DNA of 55,464 bases from Allorhodopirellula solitaria (GTDB lineage: Bacteria > Planctomycetota > Planctomycetia > Pirellulales > Pirellulaceae): positions 93,077 through 148,540 of the forward strand of contig NZ_SJPK01000007.1 in the NCBI RefSeq assembly GCF_007859855.1. The letters are read 5' to 3'. Each line of letters starts with the position of its first letter. The stretch's first letter is position 1. The notes under the pieces were generated by a model, which saw nothing but the letters and a program-made list of their open reading frames with translations, was not told the origin of the DNA and did no database searches. Made by a program: the position numbers and the translations under genes. Below are positions 46,559 to 55,464 of the stretch, piece after piece.

Positions 46559-47749
46559 ATGTTCACCTCATTGCCATCGAGTCTCTTCCCGATCGGGATC
46601 AGCAACGCGTTTATCGCCACAGGATTGGCTGGTTTGGTTTTCCTGCTCAGTTGGAAATCGAAGTGGCCGGCATGGAGCCATCTTCTGCGGGAGTATACCT
46701 CGGCCATGCTCAAGCCCGTCGATTTTCTCTCCGGCAATGCAGCCAACAGGAACAAACCTCGTTTGGCCCTGCTGCTACCACTGGCAATCCTCACGCTCAC
46801 GCCCTCTCCGGTGATCGGTCAGACGTCCGTGGAGGAGACCAATGATACGAACAGGCAAGCGTCCCAGGCCCCCACAAGTGATAAACCCGATCCCGTTACC
46901 GATCGCGAAGCGGGGCCGGCCAGCGGGGATCCGTTCGCCCAACCCGATTCGTCATCCCGACAAACGGACGATCCGTTCGCGGCAGGAAGCGACAATCCCT
47001 TCGATGGCGGAAGTGCGTTTGCTGGTAAACCCGATCCGTTCGCTGGGGGCGGCCGGAGTGGGGATCCCTTCGCAGACCATTCTCCGCAAGCAAATCGCAC
47101 CTCCAAGCGTCGTCAATCTGGAGCTGCCGCGAAAAAGTCCCTCGATGCCTCTGCTAAGGATCCCGCGACCGGGCGTGGCGCGGCCCAACGCCGTCAGACC
47201 GTGGAGGAATCGCTGCGTGCGGCACTTCGCCGCTCCATCTCACTCCGCGTTCCCGACGTGCCACTCAAGGAAGCTCTTCACATTCTATCGGAAATGGCAG
47301 ATATCCCCATTTTGATCGACACGCGAGCCTTGCGCGAAATCGAGATCTCAACGGATTCACCGATCACGGTCCGGGCGAGCAACATCAGCACGCACAGTAT
47401 GTTGCGGTTAATCCTTCGCAATCTCGATCTGACGTACGTGATCGAGAACGAAGTCATCTTGATCACGACCCCATCGGTTGCCGAGCAAACCCTCGCGTTG
47501 AAAACGTACGTGCTGCCCCACGAACTGGTGACGCGAAGTGATAAAATACTCAGCGCACTGATAACGAACGTGAAACCCGACGTGTGGAGCGAAGCGGGTG
47601 GAACGAGCACCTCTTCGGCGATTGACAATGTGTTGGTGATCTCGACCACCGAAGACGTGCATGACGACGTCGAGTCCTTTCTGCTGAAGGTCGAAACCGC
47701 GTTTGCGGCCTCTCAACCCAAGCACGGATCCAGCCAGTCGCAGCGCTGA
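46559..47749 (+). CDS. BlaR1/M56-like membrane protein lacking the protease domain, with STN-like domain
   Basis: In this 396-residue protein, residues 1-45 resemble the first helix and loop of BlaR1/M56 proteins (SNAFIATGLAGLVFLLSWK). The sequence then passes directly to EYTSAMLKPVDFLSG and RLALLLPLAILTLTPSP, which resemble the segment just after the protease domain and the last helix. No HExxH motif is present. The extracytoplasmic part has a low-complexity linker rich in DPFA/DNPF repeats (about 110-175). Then comes a secretin/TonB N-terminal-like (STN) domain (about 220-330: VPLKEALHILSEMADIPILID, LRLILRNLDLTYVIENEVILITT). It may sense something outside but cannot cleave BlaI by itself. 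The assignment to M56 ancestry is by eye. Confidence 0.78.
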   Translation: MFTSLPSSLFPIGISNAFIATGLAGLVFLLSWKSKWPAWSHLLREYTSAMLKPVDFLSGNAANRNKPRLALLLPLAILTLTPSPVIGQTSVEETNDTNRQASQAPTSDKPDPVTDREAGPASGDPFAQPDSSSRQTDDPFAAGSDNPFDGGSAFAGKPDPFAGGGRSGDPFADHSPQANRTSKRRQSGAAAKKSLDASAKDPATGRGAAQRRQTVEESLRAALRRSISLRVPDVPLKEALHILSEMADIPILIDTRALREIEISTDSPITVRASNISTHSMLRLILRNLDLTYVIENEVILITTPSVAEQTLALKTYVLPHELVTRSDKILSALITNVKPDVWSEAGGTSTSSAIDNVLVISTTEDVHDDVESFLLKVETAFAASQPKHGSSQSQR

Positions 47750-47876
47750 GTTCGGCGAGACATTTGTCGGCAAAAATCGTTGATTCGCCCCCGCTATATC
47801 AAAAGCCACACCGGTCCTTCATCTGGAATACAATTCGGATCGTCCATTCTTTGTTCGATCCGTTGAGAACCAGCCT

Positions 47877-48935
47877 ATGAATCCCGGTAGCCGCCCATTC
47901 GTTTTGTCTCGTCGTTGGTTCTCCGTTAGTTTCGCTGCCGTGACGCTGTGTTGCTTGACAGCCCGCGCGAACAGCCAACAGCCCGAGGTGATTGGCGGTC
48001 GCGACGAGGCCGTTCCCCGTCCCAATACCCCCGGTGAGCTGCACTGCCCCTTCGGTGTGCAGTTCGATACCGAGGGCAGAATGTGGGTCGTGGAATACGA
48101 TGGCGGGCGTGTGTTGAAACGAATAGCCGATGGCACGTTTGAAACCGTCGCCGGGGCGAGCGAGACGGGGTACGTCGATGGTCAAGGCGCAGCGGCCCGT
48201 TTCAACAAACTGCATAATCTTGTGATCGCACCCGATGGGATGATCTACCTCTCCGAACACCTCAACCACGTGATCCGCAGCCTCGATCCGAAAACTGGCG
48301 TTGTTTCCACGCTGGCGGGAACCGGCGAACCCGGCTATGCAGGTGACGGTGGTTCGCTCGATCAAGCTCAATTCAATCAGCCGATCAGCATCGCGCTCTC
48401 ACCGAATGGGGAGTCTCTCCTGATTGCCGATATTCAGAATCGTCGTGTTCGCGAGCTCAACCTGGAAACGAGGAAGCTGCGAACCGTGGCGGGCAACGGC
48501 AAAAAGGGGATCCCGCAAGATGGATCGCTCGCCACCGAGGCTCCTCTTGTCGACCCGCGCGCCGTTGCGTTCGATCCCCAGGGAAATGCTTACATTGCCG
48601 AGCGTGGTGGTCACGCATTGAGGATCATCCGAGACGGCCGAATCTACACCTTGGCGGGAACCGGCAAGGCCGGGAAACAAGACGGCCCCGCCCTGTCCGC
48701 GACATTCAATGGGCCCAAACACATCGAGACCGGGCTGGACGGCCGCGTCTACCTTGCTGATGACAACAACGACTTGATTCGCATCTATGATCCCGAGACC
48801 GAGCAAGTCTCCACACTCAACACGTCACCCTATCAGCTCAAACGCCCACACGGCGTGACGTGGTATCAAGGCGACCTGTATCTCTCAGACAGCTTCCATC
48901 ATCGAATCATCAAGCTAGCGGCACCTTCGCGATAA
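47877..48935 (+). CDS. Secreted NHL-repeat beta-propeller protein
   Basis: The 352-residue protein has a signal peptide (about 1-33, with RR before the hydrophobic core, so Tat export is possible). About six NHL-type blades follow (PFGVQFDTEGRMWVVEYDGGRVLKR, HNLVIAPDGMIYLSEHLNHVIRSLD, QPISIALSPNGESLLIADIQNRRVRELN, DPRAVAFDPQGNAYIAERGGHALRII, GPKHIETGLDGRVYLADDNNDLIRIYD, RPHGVTWYQGDLYLSDSFHHRIIKL). Linkers of the form VAGxGETGYVDGQGAAARFN and LAGTGEPGYAGDGG are typical of this group. The enzymatic role, if any, is unknown. The hexanucleotide repeat block starts 16 bp after its stop. Confidence 0.88.
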   Translation: MNPGSRPFVLSRRWFSVSFAAVTLCCLTARANSQQPEVIGGRDEAVPRPNTPGELHCPFGVQFDTEGRMWVVEYDGGRVLKRIADGTFETVAGASETGYVDGQGAAARFNKLHNLVIAPDGMIYLSEHLNHVIRSLDPKTGVVSTLAGTGEPGYAGDGGSLDQAQFNQPISIALSPNGESLLIADIQNRRVRELNLETRKLRTVAGNGKKGIPQDGSLATEAPLVDPRAVAFDPQGNAYIAERGGHALRIIRDGRIYTLAGTGKAGKQDGPALSATFNGPKHIETGLDGRVYLADDNNDLIRIYDPETEQVSTLNTSPYQLKRPHGVTWYQGDLYLSDSFHHRIIKLAAPSR

Positions 48936-48950
48936 CGTCAATCGATTGTC

Positions 48951-49915
<965 letters not shown>

Positions 49916-50585
49916 GTACGATTCTTGGCTGCCGGAACCAACCGGCAGGACGATGTTTCTCTCCATCGTCGACCGACGGCTCCGTCCGTCGCGAGCCACA
50001 GCCGATGTGCGTTTCGCACGAGGCGAGCCCCGCTCTATTCGGGTCGCCCGTTGAGTCAGTAACGGCTTGGGAGGAATGTTCATAATTTTTCGCTGTTACG
50101 AGTGTTGTACCTTCGGCGATCGCCTGGAAGCTCAAACGGGGAGAAGCAGCGAGACGGAAGCAAGATGTTTCCAGGGCAGCGACCCGGTACGCCGCAAAGC
50201 AACGCATCCAAGGGAAGCGTGTAGCTTCTGACTGGAGCACTCCGTCCCGAAAGCACGAATGTGGGAAGATACGGCATACTTGACTTATCGCTGCGAAACC
50301 CACTGAAAGATCAGATGACGTTTCGAGCGCGAGCTCGATCGCTCAGATCACGTTGTGATCCGCTATCATGACCGAGACGATTGATTGAGTGGGTCTGAGG
50401 GATACAGCCAACATCTTGGGGTTTGCGACTGGCTCCCAGCAAAAAAATTCGCCCAACTCAAAGACCGATGTCCCAACCAGAGATTGTTCGCCGATCCGAA
50501 TCTGTTGTATCAAGTTCGAGGCGGGATGCAGCACCGACCGACCGGTACATGAGCCGGTGGCAGCGAGCTGGCTTGGCGGTGGTGT
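49916..50585. other. Non-coding stretch downstream of the hexamer repeat
   Basis: No convincing gene is seen. It contains small hairpins (TGCCGG/CCGGCA at 49930-49947; CGACGG/CCGTCG around 49973-49990). A stretch around 50150-50240 (GGAAGCAAGATGTTTCCAGG..CGCATCCAAGGGAAGCG) could fold but matches no RNA family I recognise. Short open frames here have no ribosome site or recognisable product. Confidence 0.5.
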
Positions 50586-51335
50586 TTACGTCAGCGCGTA
50601 GCGGGCGGCCGCTTTCACCGGTTCGGCTTGGCATCCTTGATCGATCACGGCGAGAAAGCGGCAGGGAGGTGATCGTTTGACGGGCACCGAAAAACAGAGT
50701 GCTTGGTGCAACAGCGTGGCGAATTCATCACGGGTGTAGGCGGCGTGGACGCTTGCCGAGGCATCGAAGTGAACGACGTCGCTACGCGTGACCAGGCGCG
50801 AGGCCGCGGCGATCAGGGCGAGGTTGGTGCGGGAGCGTTCTAGATCGCAGATCACGATCGCCCGGTCACTGACCCGCCACATCTCTTGGATCAATCGCGA
50901 GACCTCGTGCGGGTCGAGATGGTGCATGAAGAGCGATGAGGTGACGACGTCAAATCCCGACGGCAGTCCATCCCGGACGCAGTCACGGACGACGGTCCCG
51001 AGTTGCACGCCAGCGGCCTGGGCGGCGTCTGCGGCCGTTTGCATGGCCAATTCACTGCGATCGAGCGCCGTCACGGCCAGCGGCAGTTTGCGGCGGCTGG
51101 CCCGCCGCAGCCAATCGATCGGCAGGTCGCCACTGCCACTGGCGACATCGAGCACCCGCAACGGACGGTTCGCAGGCAGGTTCGCGGCGATCCGGGCGAG
51201 TCGACGAAAGAGTGTGCCCGAAATCCCACTGAGCCGGTTGAGCCGCCGCAGTCCCGCCAACGCTGCCCGATGCTGATCGTCGGGTAGATCGGGAGCGTCC
51301 ATTCGCTCATCGACACGGCTGCGAGAAATTGTCAT
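50586..51335 (-). CDS. Class I SAM-dependent methyltransferase
   Basis: The 249-residue protein has the SAM-binding motif I VLDVASGSGDLPIDW, motif II-type ALDRSELAMQTA, FDVVTSSLFMHHLDPHEVSRLIQEMWRV and VICDLERSR. The pattern is close to methyltransferases found with planctomycete polyketide or isoprenoid gene sets, but no such partner genes are here. It lies 17 bp downstream of lgt on the same strand, so the two probably form one leftward transcript. A second ATG 11 codons later is possible. The substrate is unknown. Confidence 0.88.
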   Translation of the reverse strand: MTISRSRVDERMDAPDLPDDQHRAALAGLRRLNRLSGISGTLFRRLARIAANLPANRPLRVLDVASGSGDLPIDWLRRASRRKLPLAVTALDRSELAMQTAADAAQAAGVQLGTVVRDCVRDGLPSGFDVVTSSLFMHHLDPHEVSRLIQEMWRVSDRAIVICDLERSRTNLALIAAASRLVTRSDVVHFDASASVHAAYTRDEFATLLHQALCFSVPVKRSPPCRFLAVIDQGCQAEPVKAAARYALT

Positions 51336-51352
51336 GGGCTCGAAATTACTTC

Positions 51353-52735
51353 TTAACTGGTGGACTCAATGGAGGAAGGAACACGAAGTGGGCGCAAACG
51401 GAACGCCAACGCGATCAGACAGGCAACGATTACGACGATACTCACCCACTGCGAGATCGACAGCACGGTACCGAATTGGCCTGCCTCGTCCACGCGGACC
51501 CATTCCAAGACGATCCGTAGCACTGCGTAAGCGATGAACCCACATAGCATCAGTATACCGTCGATGCGAATCCCACGAATCCGCAGGATCCATTCCAGTA
51601 ACAAGAGCAACATGAGCATGACCGCGGCCATCGCCGAACTGATGATCTGCGTCGCCCAAACCGGAGCAGCTTGGGAGGGCAGTTCATCCGGCGACAAACG
51701 CGCCAGCAGTTCTCCATCTCGCAAAATGGCCAGTCCAGGCAAGGCGTCCTCGGCGGGAATGTCTCGCGGGGCCCGTTGGGTAAAGTCTGGATCGAGAACC
51801 AACGACACCGTCTCGCCCGGTTGCACTCCCGCTTGGTCGGCCAAGCTACCCGGAGCGACCGATTGAACCAACCACTGATTGGATTGCCGCTCGAGTCCGG
51901 CGGTCTTCGACTCGCGATCAGCGACCGGGTCGGCCGTGATTCCGATCAGTTCACCACTGACCAATTGGTCCATATAAACGGCGCTGCCCGGTGGGAACTC
52001 AACGGACAGTGCGTTGGGATCGCAGGCCCCGCCGTAGCAGCAACCGTTCATGAGGCATCCCAAACGCCCGAAAAACAGGCCGACAAAGATGCAGGGCACG
52101 ATCACGTCGCCGAGTTTCCAAAGGGGCAGCCGCATGCGGGTGATCGCCCACGCGGACGCCAAAAACCCGCCGATGAAGCCCCCGTAAACTACCAGCCCTC
52201 CCTGGGTCATCGCCGCCATAGCAGCAAGGGTCTCGGGCCATGTCTCGCGTAAAAAATCGTTGTGATACTGGATCACGTAGAAAATTCTCGCCCCCAGCAG
52301 CCCGCCGATGAAGGTCCAGGGTGCCAAGCGGAAAATTGACTCGGCGCCCAACCCGGCGCGGTCCGCTCGCCAAGCCGCCAGCGACACCGAGGCCACCGCC
52401 GCGAGCATTAAAAACATCCCATAGCCACGAATCGGCAGCCCGACTGGCTCGCCAGCGATATTGGCCAACTCCAGGCGTGGCAGCACAAAAACGATGATCG
52501 CGACAAAAATCGCCCACACGGTCCCCTCTTGGGCGATCAGCGAACGCCACGTGGGCCTCGCTGAAGGGCTCGAATCGCCCGCCGAAGAATCCGGCTGCGG
52601 CCCCGGTTGGGGGCGGAAGTGTACCCATGCCAAACGCATCAGAATGAACAGCACCAATCCCGCGAGCAGCCAGCCGACACCAAAAAATGGAATTCCCGCG
52701 ATTTCATGGGGGATTAGGAAAAGCGTTCGACGCAT
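51353..52735 (-). CDS. lgt: Prolipoprotein diacylglyceryl transferase-like protein with PDZ-type insertion
   Basis: The 460-residue membrane protein contains the Lgt core: PIRGYGMFLMLAAVASVSLAAW, GGLLGARIFYVIQYHNDF, QGGLVVYGGFIGGFLASAW and GRLGCLMNGCCYGGACD (about 223-239), a variant of the Lgt signature seen in planctomycetes. C-terminal helices end EWILRIRGIRIDGILMLCGF. Between signature and last helices sits ~130 extra residues including NQWLVQSVAPGSLADQAGVQPGETVSLVL (about 285-313), which reads like a PDZ ligand-binding half. An N-terminal extra helix pair precedes the core. It transfers diacylglycerol to the lipobox Cys of prolipoproteins. The frame is open to 52873, but ATG 52735 is preferred. 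Confidence 0.88.
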   Translation of the reverse strand: MRRTLFLIPHEIAGIPFFGVGWLLAGLVLFILMRLAWVHFRPQPGPQPDSSAGDSSPSARPTWRSLIAQEGTVWAIFVAIIVFVLPRLELANIAGEPVGLPIRGYGMFLMLAAVASVSLAAWRADRAGLGAESIFRLAPWTFIGGLLGARIFYVIQYHNDFLRETWPETLAAMAAMTQGGLVVYGGFIGGFLASAWAITRMRLPLWKLGDVIVPCIFVGLFFGRLGCLMNGCCYGGACDPNALSVEFPPGSAVYMDQLVSGELIGITADPVADRESKTAGLERQSNQWLVQSVAPGSLADQAGVQPGETVSLVLDPDFTQRAPRDIPAEDALPGLAILRDGELLARLSPDELPSQAAPVWATQIISSAMAAVMLMLLLLLEWILRIRGIRIDGILMLCGFIAYAVLRIVLEWVRVDEAGQFGTVLSISQWVSIVVIVACLIALAFRLRPLRVPSSIESTS

Positions 52736-53014
52736 GACGATGTTGACGGCGAGAGAAGAGAGAATGGAAAATTTAGACTCGATTGACTGTGTCACCCAAT
52801 GTCGCAGGCCCGATAGGCCACGAATAGTCGAGTTTTCTGCTCCAGTCGCTACAATCAGGCTCTGGGGAGGCAAGAAAATCTAGCTAGACTGGCAATTCTG
52901 AGCAGGTTTGAGAAACTTTCGCCAGCCCCAACTACACTGACGCCTGCGACTGACTATGCTATGTCGCTAACGGCCCCTAATTCTCTTCTATTTCGTTCTT
53001 CGAGGTTTCGATTC

Positions 53015-53218
53015 ATGCCCAAGGCGCTTTGTCTGCTCAGCCTTGTGGCGTCGATTCTCCTGCTCGTGCTGTTCGGAGCCGATCTGATCATGGGCTTTGC
53101 CGGGATGCAGGACGCCGCCCCTATGCAAGCCACCAGCATGTTGATGGATTTAGCATTCCTCATTTTCGCTGGCGGATTGGCCTACATGAGCTATTCCACC
53201 TACCGAGAGCAGCGATAA
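53015..53218 (+). CDS. Small two-helix membrane protein (67 aa)
   Basis: The ATG at 53015 follows a GAGG by 9 bp and encodes a basic start (MPK), a hydrophobic helix (LLSLVASILLLVLFGADLI), a short Met/Ala-rich loop and a second helix (LMDLAFLIFAGGLAYMSY), ending REQR. The frame is open 18 codons further to 52961, with weaker support. Divergent from lgt. I recognise no family; small conserved membrane proteins of this shape are frequent in planctomycetes. Confidence 0.7.
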   Translation: MPKALCLLSLVASILLLVLFGADLIMGFAGMQDAAPMQATSMLMDLAFLIFAGGLAYMSYSTYREQR

Positions 53219-53325
53219 AGCGGGCTCCGGGAAGACCAAGGGTTCAGAGTTCTCGGTGGAGACGTTAGAGTGACGGGAGCTAATTTTTGCCCCCTCCCCT
53301 TCGTTCTTCGGAACCTGCATCCTCT

Positions 53326-54402
53326 ATGTCTTCTTTGACTGATTCGATTGGCGAACTGCTCGCCGCGTATCCCGACCCGGAATCGGGTCGACCGCTCGGC
53401 CCGATGGGCCAGGTTCAAGATATCGAGGTCGATGGCGACGCCGTCAGGGTGCGGATTGGTATCACATCGCATTGCCAGCCGATTGCCGATGAGTTTGCCA
53501 GCGCCCTCGCCGATAAAATCTTAACGATTGCCCCCGGGAAAAAAGTCACGGTCGAGACGCCGGAGCATGCCCGCCCGCCAGCAAGAATCGGACAGATCGG
53601 ACTACGCGCCAAGAGCGTGATCTTGGTCGGTAGCGGCAAGGGTGGTGTGGGCAAGAGTACCGTCGCCGCCTCGCTCGCCCTGACGCTGCAGCGACTCGGC
53701 GCGAAGGTGGGGTTGATGGATGCGGACGTCTACGGGCCGAGCATCCCGCACCTACTGGGTTTGCAGGGACGTCCCGCAATCTCGGAGCAAAAGAAGATTG
53801 AGCCCATCCGGCTGGACAATTCCATGCCCGTGATGTCGATGGGATTTCTGCTCGAGCCCGACCAAGCCGTGATTTGGCGGGGCCCGATGCTGCACGGTTC
53901 GATTCAACAATTTCTCAAGGACACGGACTGGGGCGAACTGGACTATCTCATCGTCGACATGCCCCCGGGGACGGGCGACATCGCCCTGACGCTGTCGCAA
54001 AACGTGCCTGTTTCGGGCGCCGTCGTCGTCTGCACGCCGCAAGAGGTCGCGTTGCTCGACGCGGTCAAGGCGATCAGCATGTTCCGCAAAGTCAACATCC
54101 CGATCGCTGGCATGGTCGAGAACATGAGCGGTTTTCTGTGTCCCGATTGCGGCAAAACCTACGATATTTTCGGCAGCGGTGGGGCGCGGGACAAAGCCGA
54201 GGAGTTGGAGGTCGCTTATCTCGGCGGGCTACCGATCGACGTCACCCTACGGATCGCTGGCGACGAAGGGCGGCTTGCCGAAGCCCTCGATAGCGATCAG
54301 CGAGCCCGGGCACCGTTTGAAAAGATCGCCCGGGCCCTGGTCCGCAATCTGGCCGCCAAGGCGGTCTCGACACCGCCCAAAGCATCGCTGCCGACGCTTT
54401 AA
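53326..54402 (+). CDS. apbC: Mrp/ApbC/NBP35-type iron-sulfur cluster carrier ATPase
   Basis: The 358-residue protein has an N-terminal MIP18/DUF59 domain (about 1-90). The P-loop ATPase that follows has the deviant Walker A GKGGVGKS (104-111), DADVYGPSIPHLLG, MSMGFLLEPDQAVIWRGPML, DMPPGTGDIALTLSQ and the cluster-binding CPDC (Cys272, Cys275). Mrp proteins carry and deliver Fe-S clusters in the cytoplasm. ATG 53326 is used; a TTG at 53287 would add 13 residues of unlikely sequence. pyrE follows after 172 bp. Confidence 0.95.
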   Translation: MSSLTDSIGELLAAYPDPESGRPLGPMGQVQDIEVDGDAVRVRIGITSHCQPIADEFASALADKILTIAPGKKVTVETPEHARPPARIGQIGLRAKSVILVGSGKGGVGKSTVAASLALTLQRLGAKVGLMDADVYGPSIPHLLGLQGRPAISEQKKIEPIRLDNSMPVMSMGFLLEPDQAVIWRGPMLHGSIQQFLKDTDWGELDYLIVDMPPGTGDIALTLSQNVPVSGAVVVCTPQEVALLDAVKAISMFRKVNIPIAGMVENMSGFLCPDCGKTYDIFGSGGARDKAEELEVAYLGGLPIDVTLRIAGDEGRLAEALDSDQRARAPFEKIARALVRNLAAKAVSTPPKASLPTL

Positions 54403-54574
54403 AGCTCTTTTCTCTCCGGACATACGAGAAAACTCGTGCCCAGGCTCCGCCCCACGATCATGGGTGGCGGCGGAGCTGCGGGCGGACTGCGGCTGCTATC
54501 ACGCCCGTCTTTCTGGTACAAAATGGGTCGTGCATCCCTGCCTTCCCATTTCTCGCTTTGAGTGAAATTCACCG

Positions 54575-55150
54575 ATGACCGCTGACGCCCACCTGAAACC
54601 TTTGATTGATCTGATGGAGCAAGAGGCGCTCCAGCAGGGTGATTTCACGCTCGCCAGTGGCAAAAAAGCGAGTTACTACCTCGATTGCCGACGCGTCACC
54701 CTGCATCCTCAAGGGGCTGGGTTGATCGGCAACGCGATGCTGAATTTCATCGGACGACAGGGCGGCACTAGCGGCGACATGCCCGACGCGGTCGGTGGCA
54801 TGGCCATCGGCGCTGACCCGATCACCGCGTCCATTGTCACGATCGCTGGCAGTCAAGAGATCGACTTGTACGGATTCATGGTCCGCAAAGAGGCCAAAGA
54901 ACACGGCATGGGCCGTCAAGTCGAAGGGCCTGTCGAACCCGGTCAGAATGTGGTGATCGTCGAGGACGTGATCACGAGCGGTGGTAGCGCCATCCAAGCT
55001 GCCGAGGCGGCTCAGGCCTTTGGGCTCAATGTGATGTACGTGCTCGCCATCATCGACCGTCTGGCCGGTGGCGAAGCGGCGTTCGCTGCCAAAGGGTTGC
55101 AACTGCATACATTGTTGACGATCCGCGACTTCGGCATCGAACCGGAGTGA
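54575..55150 (+). CDS. pyrE: Orotate phosphoribosyltransferase
   Basis: The 191-residue protein shows GDFTLASGKKASYYLDCRRV at the N-terminus, GGMAIGADPITASIV, VRKEAKEHGMGRQVEG (catalytic loop with Lys) and the PRPP-binding VVIVEDVITSGGSA (about 126-139). It joins orotate and PRPP to make OMP in pyrimidine synthesis in the cytoplasm. Length fits the family. The start at 54575 is the first ATG in frame, with no strong ribosome site. Confidence 0.96.
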   Translation: MTADAHLKPLIDLMEQEALQQGDFTLASGKKASYYLDCRRVTLHPQGAGLIGNAMLNFIGRQGGTSGDMPDAVGGMAIGADPITASIVTIAGSQEIDLYGFMVRKEAKEHGMGRQVEGPVEPGQNVVIVEDVITSGGSAIQAAEAAQAFGLNVMYVLAIIDRLAGGEAAFAAKGLQLHTLLTIRDFGIEPE

Positions 55151-55464
55151 ACGCGATCCTCGATCGCAGCGGGACCGCATGAATGCAGCGGTGCCTGCGT
55201 TTCACTCGATCGAGAACCATCGTCAATATCCACCTTTTGGAAGCGGAAGCACTTCTGGGGAAGATTTTCCGCATCACTCAATGAACCGGTGGGCGCAAGC
55301 CTGGGCTGTTCAATCTTTGGGGTTGCGACCCGTTTCGGTTGATTTTCATGGAGGTGATTTCTGTCCTGATTTCACCCTCCCGAGCGAAGCTGGGGAGGGT
55401 CGAGAAACGAGCCTTCAGCGAGTTTCTCGGGGAGGGCTCGGTCAGGGTTTTGCAGCGATTGAGG
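55151..55464. repeat. Trailing intergenic region with a double palindrome
   Basis: There is no gene. At 55375-55399 CCCTCCC pairs with GGGAGGG, and at 55402-55428 GAGAAAC pairs with GTTTCTC. A further GGGGAGGG at 55430-55437 repeats the first arm. This is a dispersed planctomycete-type extragenic repeat. A GGAGG at 55350-55354 is not followed by a supported frame before the window ends. Confidence 0.75.

Noticed and set aside
50389..50601. 70-codon frame downstream of the repeat block
   Set aside because: No ribosome site, no recognisable family, and it overlaps the end of the methyltransferase gene.

Overview
The window looks like a chromosomal segment of a marine planctomycete of the Pirellulaceae, most like Rhodopirellula or a close relative. 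This is inferred from gene content, with no database search. The indicators are several sulfatases, a DUF1559 pseudopilin with an H-X9-DG end, FG-GAP/ASPIC-UnbV lipoproteins, very large PQQ-propeller proteins, a PEP-CTERM protein, a planctomycete-style Lgt, and many intergenic palindromic repeats, including the family whose translation gives NPTRQRG.

Layout. 0-1.7 kb: the 3' end of a cadherin-repeat adhesin with 306-bp tandem repeats. 1.8-8.7 kb: a parvulin, then a tripartite RND efflux system (adaptor and permease leftward, outer-membrane factor rightward from a shared intergenic region). 8.7-10.5 kb: a repeat-rich island with the 3' half of a group II intron whose reverse transcriptase is cut by a 317-bp element with terminal inverted repeats. 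10.5-23.2 kb: a small membrane protein, a YifB/ComM ATPase, a secreted esterase, a secreted FAD oxidoreductase, a tiny lipoprotein, a DUF1559 protein and a divergent pair of FG-GAP lipoproteins.

23.2-33.1 kb is the clearest functional unit: a probable sialic-acid and sulfated-glycan locus. A divergent XylR/AraC-type regulator faces a sulfatase, N-acetylneuraminate lyase, a secreted GH33-type sialidase, a second sulfatase, the stub of a third sulfatase, and a kelch mutarotase fused to a sodium:solute symporter. The logical order is desulfation, release of sialic acid, anomer conversion plus uptake, and cleavage to ManNAc and pyruvate. The last four frames overlap by ATGA.

33-43 kb: a second copy of the 318-bp element, which supplies the C-terminus of a zinc-ribbon membrane protein; nadD coupled to a giant PQQ protein; a PEP-CTERM protein; and a fourth sulfatase. 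43-49 kb: lspA with an MMPL-type exporter, then a BlaI regulator followed by a BlaR1-like protein that has lost its protease, and an NHL propeller. 49-50 kb: a striking ~325-bp tandem repeat carrying hexanucleotide arrays in opposing orientations. 50.5-55.5 kb: a methyltransferase and lgt (with an apparent PDZ insertion), a small membrane protein, an Mrp/ApbC iron-sulfur carrier, pyrE and a terminal palindromic repeat.

No tRNA, rRNA or CRISPR array was seen. The most unusual items are the 49-kb repeat block, the two-copy ~318-bp element that adds coding ends to neighbouring genes, and the protease-less BlaR1 next to BlaI.
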